From assembly GCA_046590705.1 (NCBI GenBank), contig JBKJUK010000088.1, forward strand, positions 1-16,114: DNA of 16,114 nt, in the 5' to 3' direction. How positions within the stretch are numbered: the stretch's first letter is position 1; every line of letters starts with the position of its first letter. This stretch comes from JBKJUK01 sp046590705 (GTDB taxonomy: Bacteria > Acidobacteriota > Thermoanaerobaculia > Gp7-AA8). Under the pieces are notes generated by a model, which worked only from the letters and a program-made list of their open reading frames with translations, was not told the origin of the DNA and did no database searches. This document shows, piece after piece, positions 6,929 to 13,144 of the stretch. A program made the translations under genes and the position numbers.

Positions 6929-8508
6929 AATACAAGGTCCTGGTAACAGACAGCCTGGCGGAAACCGGCCTCCAGATTTTGCGCAGTCATCCTGCAATTG
7001 AGCTCGACTACAGACCCGGCCTCAGTGGTGAAACACTGCTCGCTGCGGTCGCCCAGACCGATGCTTTGATCACTCGAAGCGGAACCTCGGTCACACCTGA
7101 ACTTCTCAACGCAGGCGACCGGCTTCGAATCGTCGGGCGGGCCGGCGTTGGTCTCGACAACGTGGATGTGGATGAAGCAACGCGGCGCGGAGTGCTGGTC
7201 ATCAACGCGCCGACGGCCAACATCATCTCGGCCACCGAACACACCATGGCCCTCATGCTTTCGGTGTGTCGCAGTCTCCCTTCTGCTGATCAGTCGGTGC
7301 ACCGCGGAGAGTGGACGCGCTCGAAATTCATGGGCGTCGAACTGAACGGGAAAACCCTGGGAATCATTGGCCTCGGAAGGATCGGAAGCGGCGTGGCGAC
7401 GCGAGCGCGTTCCTTCGGAATGAAAATCATCGCCTACGACCCATACATCGCCTCGACCGTTCCTGAGAAACTGCGAGTCGAGAGCGTCTCGTTCGAGCGA
7501 CTGATTGAAGAAGCCGACGTCATCACCGTACACACGCCGCTCACCGATGAAACGCGTGACATGATCCGCGCCGAACACTTCGAGCGCATGCGCGAAGGAG
7601 TGATGGTCATCAACTGTGCGCGTGGCGGGATCTACAACGAGATCGACCTGGCCGCGGCACTCCGGAGTGGAAAGGTGGCCGGAGCCGCGATCGACGTCTA
7701 CGAAGAAGAACCACCGGCCGCGGACCATCCACTGCTCACCGCGCCGAATCTCGTTCTGACGCCTCATATCGGAGCGAACACCGTCGAAGCGCAGGATCGC
7801 GTGGCCGTGCAGACTTCAGAGATGGTCATCGAAGCGCTGCACGGATCGATTCTGGTCTCAGCAGTCAACCTCCCTTTCGAGGGAATCGCCGACAGCGGCA
7901 CGGCTTCGATGATTCACTTGTCCGAACGGTTAGGCCTGCTCGCGGCACAGCTGACTTCCGGCCCGATCACGAGGGTCTCGGTAGAGCTCTGGGGAATCGA
8001 AGAGCGAGCTTCGAAGATCCTTTCGATTGCATCACTCAAGGGCGTACTCACGCCGTTCCTCAGTGAATCGGTCAACTTCGTGAACGCGCAGGCAGTCGCG
8101 GAAACGCGCGGCATCGCCATCAGCTCGACGGTGCATCCGACACCGGTCGATTACACGCACCTGATCACCGTGCGTGTGGAAGCAGGCGGGAAGGACGTCT
8201 GTGTTTCGGGTACGCTGTTCAGTGAAAAGATTCATCGGGTGGTGACGGTGAACGGATTCCGTGTGGAGTTCAAGCCGGACGGCTATCTGATCTACATCCT
8301 CAATAAGGACGTTCCGGGTGTGGTCGGTAAGGTCGGAACGATCCTTGGCGACCGCGAGATCAACATCGCCGAATACAACCTGGCGCGCGCGACAGAAGGC
8401 GGGCTGGCCATGGCCATCGTAACCATCGATACGCCGATCGACGTGGAGACGCTGGCTTTTTTGAAGTCGTTCAAGGAAATGGAAGACGTACGCCTGATCG
8501 AGCTGTGA
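6925..8508 (+). CDS. serA: D-3-phosphoglycerate dehydrogenase, long form with ACT domain
   Basis: The 527-residue protein is the long type of SerA. The substrate domain holds GRAGVGLDNVDVDEA. The NAD-binding Rossmann motif GLGRIG is at residues 149-154. Catalytic R233 lies in NCARGG, the acidic partner in DVYEEEP, and H281 in TPHIGA. An intervening ASB-type domain follows (about 315-450), then a C-terminal ACT domain (about 454-527, YLIYILNKDVPGVVGKVG), where serine feedback would be expected. It oxidises 3-phosphoglycerate to 3-phosphohydroxypyruvate, committing carbon to serine, glycine and one-carbon units. The GTG start shares GTGA with the preceding stop; GGAG at 6913-6916 is a suitably spaced ribosome-binding site. 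It is the last gene of the overlapping chain. Confidence 0.95.
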   Translation: MKYKVLVTDSLAETGLQILRSHPAIELDYRPGLSGETLLAAVAQTDALITRSGTSVTPELLNAGDRLRIVGRAGVGLDNVDVDEATRRGVLVINAPTANIISATEHTMALMLSVCRSLPSADQSVHRGEWTRSKFMGVELNGKTLGIIGLGRIGSGVATRARSFGMKIIAYDPYIASTVPEKLRVESVSFERLIEEADVITVHTPLTDETRDMIRAEHFERMREGVMVINCARGGIYNEIDLAAALRSGKVAGAAIDVYEEEPPAADHPLLTAPNLVLTPHIGANTVEAQDRVAVQTSEMVIEALHGSILVSAVNLPFEGIADSGTASMIHLSERLGLLAAQLTSGPITRVSVELWGIEERASKILSIASLKGVLTPFLSESVNFVNAQAVAETRGIAISSTVHPTPVDYTHLITVRVEAGGKDVCVSGTLFSEKIHRVVTVNGFRVEFKPDGYLIYILNKDVPGVVGKVGTILGDREINIAEYNLARATEGGLAMAIVTIDTPIDVETLAFLKSFKEMEDVRLIEL

Positions 8509-8565
8509 CGTGAACCCAGGTCGAGGAAGCGCAATCGACAGACTCTTGTAGAATCAGGCACGGCC

Positions 8566-9552
8566 ATGCTCTACCGAAAACTCGGATCCACAGGAATCAG
8601 TGTCAGCGAGATCGGCTTCGGCGGATGGGCGATCGGCGGAGCGACGGAAGTCGGAGGGGTCCCGGTCGGTTGGGGAAAGACCTCTGACGACGAGTCGCTC
8701 GCTGCCATCCGCAAAGCGTACGAGGTGGGCGTCAACTTCTTCGACACAGCCGATGTCTACGGCTTCGGGCGGAGCGAGTCGCTGCTCGGAATCGTGCTGG
8801 CGCGCCGGCGACCTGACGTTGTGATCGCGACGAAAGTGGGCAACGTGCGCACCTCCACCGGCGAACATCTCAAAGACTTTTCCAAGAAGCACATTTTCTT
8901 CGCGGTAGACGGCTCATTGAAACGTCTGCGGACCGACTACATCGATCTTTATCAGCTGCATAATCCGACGCTCGCAGATCTGCGTCGTGAAGAAGCGCAG
9001 GAAGCGATGGAAATGCTGCAGACCAGCGGAAAGATACGCTGTTGGGGAGTTTCCATCTCCTTGCCGGAAGACGGCCTGGAGATCATCCGGAAACGATGGG
9101 GTTACACGCTCCAGGTTCTGTTCAACGTGCTGAATCAGGCGCCCGCCAAGCAGCTCTTCCCTGCGGCGAAGGAAGCGAAGTACGGAATCATCGCTCGTGT
9201 ACCGCTCGCTTCGGGTCTTTTGACGGGAAAATATCATCCCGATACGACCTTCGCCGCGAACGATGTTCGCCAGAACTTCCTCACGCCCCGCCGGATGGAA
9301 GAGGTCTCAGAGAGAGTGGATGAAGTGAAGGGAATCGTGGCCGGAACCACCAAGACGCTCACCGACGCAGCGCTCCGTTTCGTGCTCGACGACAAAGCCG
9401 TCTCCTGCACGATCCCTGGTGCTCGGAACGCGCACCAGGCCGCACTCAATGCCGCCGCTTCCGGTACTTCGCTGCCGCCCGAGGTCGTGGAGAAGCTGCG
9501 CAACCGCCTCGGCGACTACAATTTTTATCTTCGTCACTCGATCCGCGTCTGA
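8566..9552 (+). CDS. Aldo/keto reductase
   Basis: The 328-residue protein is a (beta/alpha)8 NAD(P)H-dependent oxidoreductase of the aldo/keto reductase superfamily. It starts with RKLGSTGISVSEIGFGGWAIGG. The catalytic tetrad is intact: D60 and Y65 in FFDTADVYG, K90 in IATKVG and H132 in LYQLHNP. The C-terminal part has the cofactor-binding pattern CTIPGARNAHQ. It is closest in style to the YajO/Tas-like and general-stress AKR groups; the carbonyl substrate cannot be told from sequence. It follows serA by 57 bp without overlap, so it may be read through from the operon or have its own promoter. The ribosome-binding site is weak (CAGG about ten bases before the ATG). Confidence 0.9.
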   Translation: MLYRKLGSTGISVSEIGFGGWAIGGATEVGGVPVGWGKTSDDESLAAIRKAYEVGVNFFDTADVYGFGRSESLLGIVLARRRPDVVIATKVGNVRTSTGEHLKDFSKKHIFFAVDGSLKRLRTDYIDLYQLHNPTLADLRREEAQEAMEMLQTSGKIRCWGVSISLPEDGLEIIRKRWGYTLQVLFNVLNQAPAKQLFPAAKEAKYGIIARVPLASGLLTGKYHPDTTFAANDVRQNFLTPRRMEEVSERVDEVKGIVAGTTKTLTDAALRFVLDDKAVSCTIPGARNAHQAALNAAASGTSLPPEVVEKLRNRLGDYNFYLRHSIRV

Positions 9553-9602
9553 GACGCACGGTTACCTCGCATGGGGAGCCCGCCGGGCCACTCGGCACCG
9601 GC

Positions 9603-9740
9603 GTCATTCCGAAGGAGCACGCAGCGCACGTCAATGCTGGGCAAATTGAACTGCGACTGAGGAATCTACGCGAAGGGAACGCGCTCGTCATTCAGAGCGC
9701 GGTCCTTGTGCGTAGATCCCTCGCTTCGCTTCGGGATGAC
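9603..9740. repeat. MITE-like hairpin repeat, copy 1
   Basis: This 138-bp non-coding element has near-perfect 12-base terminal inverted repeats (GTCATTCCGAAG and CTTCGGGATGAC, one mismatch). It also has an inner inverted pair, GAGGAATCTACG (9659-9670) with CGTAGATCCCTC (9711-9722). The nested stems would fold into a long hairpin. A second copy lies 170 bp downstream. It fills most of the 414-bp gap between the aldo/keto reductase and uvrA genes. Confidence 0.75.
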
Positions 9741-9774
9741 GTCGCTTCGCAGAATCCTCAGAACCGTCGCGATA

Positions 9775-9910
9775 TCATTCCGAAGGAGCACGCAACGCTC
9801 AGACGTGAGGCCAAAGTGACCTGCGACTGAGGAATCTACGCGAAGGCGTCGCGCTCATCATTTGCAGCGCGGTCCTTGTGCATAGATCCCTCGCTTCGGT
9901 TCGGGATGAC
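9775..9910. repeat. MITE-like hairpin repeat, copy 2
   Basis: This is a second copy of the 9603-9740 element in the same orientation after a 34-bp spacer. Long blocks are identical at a constant 170-bp offset (for example 9651-9676 with 9821-9846, and 9696-9711 with 9866-9881), while the segment between the blocks has diverged. The left terminal repeat has lost its first base match (TATCATTCC instead of GTCATTCC). It ends 56 bp before the uvrA start, so the uvrA promoter must lie in the remaining 56 bp or inside the repeat. Confidence 0.75.
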
Positions 9911-9966
9911 GGTATCGCTTCTCCGCGGAACATCCGCACCTGCTCTCCTGTTCGACACATCACTGC

Positions 9967-12726
9967 ATGATCAGCAAATCAATCAACATCCGTGGAGCAC
10001 GCACCCACAACCTCAAGAATGTCTCCGTGGAGTTGCCTCACAAGCAGCTGTCCGTCCTGACAGGACCTTCGGGCTCGGGCAAATCGTCGCTGGCCTTCGA
10101 CACTCTCTACGCGGAAGGTCAGCGCCGATTCGTCGAGTCGATGTCGACGTACGTGCGGCAGTTCCTCGAACGGATGGAACGTCCGGACGTCGACGAGATC
10201 GAGGGGATCCTTCCCGCTCTGGCCATCGAGCAGAAAAACTCCGTAAAGAATGCCCGCTCCACTGTGGCCACGGCCACCGAGCTCGCTGACTACATTCGCC
10301 TTTTCATGACCTACGCGGGCGAGACCATCTGCCCGGACTGCGGGAGAACCGTACGAAAGGAAACTCCGGAGTCAGTGGCCGCAACCATCGAGACCAGACT
10401 TGCAGGCAAGCGCGTCATCGTGGTCGCACCGATCTTTTTCGAAGATGCGAATCGTGCCGAAGTCGTCAGCCAGCTGATCAAAGGCGGCTATTACAGGATC
10501 TGGTCCGGCTCCGCGATTCTCGACCTGAAGGAAATCGACCGCGAAGCCTACTCACACTTCGATGTCGTGGTCGGCCGTCTTCGCGTCGGGAAAGATGGAT
10601 CCTCGCAGCTAGCCGAAGCAATCGAAACTGCCTTCTCGCTGGCCAAAGGGATCGTGAACGTTTTCTCCGACGAAGAATCGGAATGGGTCAGTCACCGCTA
10701 TTCGTCGAGATACTCCTGTGACGCCTGCGCACGGGAGTTCATCGAACCGACTCCTCACCTCTTCTCATTCAACTCACCGCTCGGTGCATGCACCAACTGC
10801 GAGGGCTACGGCCGAGTCATCGGCATCGACATGAACAAGGTCATTCCTGTCCGCTCGCAACGTCTGGATGAAATGCCCATCGCTGCCTGGAACTCTCCGG
10901 GTTACGAAGACTCCTACGATGACCTGCGAAAGGCTGCGAAAAAGTACAAGATCCGGCTCGACGTTCCCGTCGAAGACCTAACCCCGGAGGAGTGGAAGCT
11001 TCTTTACGAGGGAAAGGGCAGCTGGTACGGAATCAAAGGCTTTTTCGAGTGGCTGGAGACCAAGAAGTACAAGATTCACGTGCGTGTGAAGCTCGCCAAG
11101 TTCCGGAGTTACGACAGCTGCCCTGAATGTCTCGGCAGCAGGCTTCGAACAGAGGCGCTGAATGTGAAGTTCCGCGGAGCATCCGTTGCAGATATTTTCG
11201 CCATGAACGTCCGAGACGCGCGGCGCTACTGGGAATATCTTCCCCTTTCGAAACAGGAGGAGAAACTTGCCGGACATCTGCGCCGTGACATTCTGAACCG
11301 GCTGGTCTATCTCGACGACGTGGGACTGTCCTATCTCACGCTCGACCGGCAGACTCGAACTCTCTCAGGCGGAGAAGCGCAACGAATCAACCTCGCCGCA
11401 GCTCTCGGCAGCGGCCTTACACAGACACTCTACGTGATCGACGAGCCGAGCGTGGGTCTCCACGCCCGCGACAGTGAACGGTTGCTGGCAATCCTGCGAA
11501 AGCTGCGCGATGCCGGGAACACGGTTGTGGTCGTGGAGCACGACCCAACCCTTATCGGCGGCGCCGATCATGTTGTGGCCATGGGTCCTGGAGCCGGGGA
11601 ACTGGGTGGTGAGATTCTGTTCTCTGGTACGCAGTCGGATTTCCGCAGGAACTTCAATGAACCCGAACCGGCAGCATCGTCCAGCCGTCGTCCAATCGGC
11701 ACCGACAAGATCAGGATCACCGGCGCGACTGAACACAACCTCCAGAACGTTGATGTATCCATCCCGCTGAATGCTCTGGTCACCATCACCGGAGTGTCAG
11801 GGTCCGGCAAATCGACCCTCATCCGCGATTGCCTCTACAACGGATTTCAGCGGACCTTCCGCGCCATCTCCAGCATCGACGTGGGACGCTTTCGCAGCAT
11901 TGAGGGCATTGAAAATCTCGGCGATGTGCAGTTCGTCGATCAATCACCCATTGGTAGATCGAGCAGATCGAATCCCGCAACCTACGTCAAGGCCTGGGAC
12001 GAAATTCGCAAGCTGCTGGCGGGGACGACATCCGCCAAACTGAATGGCGTCACGCCCGGGATGTTCTCGTTCAACACCACTGGCGGCCGCTGCGAAACCT
12101 GCACTGGTTCTGGTTACGTGATCATCGACATGCAATTTCTGGCTGACGTGCAGATCGTTTGCGACAGCTGCGGTGGACGGCGCTTCAACGAGAAAGTCAT
12201 GAAGGTGACTTACCACCAGAAGAACGTCGATGCCATTCTCAACATGACCGTCGACGAAGCAGTGAAATTTTTCATTGATAAGCGCCCCATCATCAAGAAG
12301 CTCGACTCGCTGCGCTCAGTCGGTCTCGGATACCTGCGCCTGGGACAGTCGACGGCATCGTTGTCGGGAGGGGAGGCCCAGCGCCTGAAGCTGGCTTCGT
12401 TCCTCTCTAGTACGGAACGCACCGAAACGCGCAGACTGTTTCTGTTCGACGAGCCGACCACCGGACTGCACAGCAGTGATGTCTCTCAGCTGATCTCCAC
12501 GCTGCACGACCTGATCGACCGCGGAAACTCAGTCGTTGTCATCGAGCACAACCTGCAGCTCATCGCCGCTTCCGACTACGTAATCGATCTCGGGCCGGAA
12601 GGTGGAGACGGCGGCGGCGAAATCGTCGCGACCGGAACCCCCGAGGAGGTTGCCGCAAATGAGCGCAGCGTCACTGGGCGTTTCCTGCGCGAGATGTTCG
12701 CCGGATCAGCTGTAGGGAGCCGCTGA
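9967..12726 (+). CDS. uvrA: Excinuclease ABC subunit A (UvrA), divergent lineage
   Basis: The 919-residue protein has both UvrA ATPase modules: Walker A GPSGSGKSS (33-41) and GVSGSGKS (609-616), ABC signatures LSGGEAQR at 466-473 and 799-806, and Walker B/D-loop strings VIDEPSVGLHARD and LFDEPTTGLHSSD. Zinc-binding cysteines are present at 251/254/275/278 and 709/712/732/735. The region between the first Walker A and signature is full length, so the UvrB-contacting part appears retained, with a further CPDC pair at 122-125. UvrA scans DNA for bulky lesions and loads UvrB in nucleotide excision repair. Several usually conserved stretches differ, for example IEQKNSVKNARSTVATATEL where IDQKTTSRNPRSTVGTVTE is common. 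It could be a second, specialised UvrA paralog. No clear Shine-Dalgarno precedes the ATG. Confidence 0.93.
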   Translation: MISKSINIRGARTHNLKNVSVELPHKQLSVLTGPSGSGKSSLAFDTLYAEGQRRFVESMSTYVRQFLERMERPDVDEIEGILPALAIEQKNSVKNARSTVATATELADYIRLFMTYAGETICPDCGRTVRKETPESVAATIETRLAGKRVIVVAPIFFEDANRAEVVSQLIKGGYYRIWSGSAILDLKEIDREAYSHFDVVVGRLRVGKDGSSQLAEAIETAFSLAKGIVNVFSDEESEWVSHRYSSRYSCDACAREFIEPTPHLFSFNSPLGACTNCEGYGRVIGIDMNKVIPVRSQRLDEMPIAAWNSPGYEDSYDDLRKAAKKYKIRLDVPVEDLTPEEWKLLYEGKGSWYGIKGFFEWLETKKYKIHVRVKLAKFRSYDSCPECLGSRLRTEALNVKFRGASVADIFAMNVRDARRYWEYLPLSKQEEKLAGHLRRDILNRLVYLDDVGLSYLTLDRQTRTLSGGEAQRINLAAALGSGLTQTLYVIDEPSVGLHARDSERLLAILRKLRDAGNTVVVVEHDPTLIGGADHVVAMGPGAGELGGEILFSGTQSDFRRNFNEPEPAASSSRRPIGTDKIRITGATEHNLQNVDVSIPLNALVTITGVSGSGKSTLIRDCLYNGFQRTFRAISSIDVGRFRSIEGIENLGDVQFVDQSPIGRSSRSNPATYVKAWDEIRKLLAGTTSAKLNGVTPGMFSFNTTGGRCETCTGSGYVIIDMQFLADVQIVCDSCGGRRFNEKVMKVTYHQKNVDAILNMTVDEAVKFFIDKRPIIKKLDSLRSVGLGYLRLGQSTASLSGGEAQRLKLASFLSSTERTETRRLFLFDEPTTGLHSSDVSQLISTLHDLIDRGNSVVVIEHNLQLIAASDYVIDLGPEGGDGGGEIVATGTPEEVAANERSVTGRFLREMFAGSAVGSR

Positions 12727-12748
12727 ACTTTGGGCTTTCGCGTGTGTG

Positions 12749-12991
12749 TGGAGCACAGGCAATCCTGCCTGTGACGCGATGCACTGACTTCGAAGGACGT
12801 TCTCGTTCCTCGTCGACACGTCGCTCTTCAGCGAAGCTCCGAAGACGCCATATTCAAAAATCAAAGACCGGTCTCGAACTCACTTCTCCGCGCCACAGGC
12901 AGGATTGCCTGTGCCACACAACTTTCGCGCCTCACTGAGGTCCTCCCGGAATTTCAGGTATCCAGTCACAGGCAGGATTGCCTGTGCTCCA
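12749..12991. repeat. Hairpin repeat cluster with 26-bp terminal inverted repeats
   Basis: The 26 bases at 12749-12774 are the exact reverse complement of 12966-12991. Each contains the 20-base near-palindrome CACAGGCAATCCTGCCTGTG or its complement, which can fold as an eight-base stem with an ATCC/GGAT loop. A third copy of the 20-base core lies at 12894-12913 in the orientation of the right end. The unit therefore looks like a small non-autonomous element, or like three separately inserted hairpins. No coding potential is convincing between them, and no target duplication is evident at the outer borders. It occupies the first part of the 418-bp gap between uvrA and the OPT gene. Confidence 0.7.
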
Positions 12992-13031
12992 TGCCTCTCG
13001 AATATGAGTTCGGGCACTGCACGAAGCCAGC

Positions 13032-13046
13032 GCGCGCGAAACGCGC
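13032..13046. repeat. GC-rich hairpin, possible single REP-like unit
   Basis: GCGCG/CGCGC closes a CGAAA loop and is followed by ACTAC. Read on the minus strand it begins GTAGTGCGCG, similar in shape to the TAGGGGCGCG units at 16066-16092. It is short and could be chance in GC-rich DNA. A second small stem (AGCACC/GGTGCT, 13065-13079) lies just downstream. Confidence 0.3.
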
Positions 13047-13105
13047 ACTACATGCAGACCCGCAAGCACCTCCGGTGCTAAACTTCATAACTACATTCAA
13101 AGTCG

Positions 13106-13127
13106 CCGAGCTGCCGTCAGAGCTCGG
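13106..13127 (+). promoter_or_regulatory. Leader stem-loop upstream of the OPT transporter
   Basis: CCGAGCT (13106-13112) pairs perfectly with AGCTCGG (13121-13127) around an eight-base loop. It ends nine bases before the GAGG Shine-Dalgarno (13137-13140) of the transporter. Its position allows an effect on translation initiation or mRNA stability, but it has no U-run and is not a terminator. A regulatory role is inferred from position only. Confidence 0.3.
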
Positions 13128-13144
13128 TCCGGAAGCGAGGATTC

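Noticed and set aside
6832..7767. 311-residue open frame on the minus strand opposite serA
   Set aside because: It lies entirely opposite serA and the end of the aminotransferase, is rich in Arg, His and Asp without recognisable motifs, and is explained by the codon bias of the real genes.
8535..8554. TCGACA ... TAGAAT as a promoter for the aldo/keto reductase
   Set aside because: The two boxes are separated by only eight bases, and a start from TAGAAT alone would leave almost no leader. It is not supportable without mapping.
9581..9603. CGCCGG/CCGGCG stem after the aldo/keto reductase as a terminator
   Set aside because: The stem is only six bases with an 11-base loop and no T-run follows.
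9928..9953. GAAC and GTTC half-sites upstream of uvrA as an SOS (LexA) box
   Set aside because: The halves are 18 bases apart, far from the GAAC-N4-GTTC or GTTC-type spacing of known LexA operators.
12744..12938. Short plus-strand frame starting in the CACAGGC repeat
   Set aside because: It is made of repeat sequence and low-complexity Arg/Ser codons, with no ribosome-binding site.
12749..12991. Possible CRISPR-like array from three CACAGGC copies
   Set aside because: Copies are in mixed orientation with unequal spacing (about 119 and 52 bases) and no cas gene is nearby.
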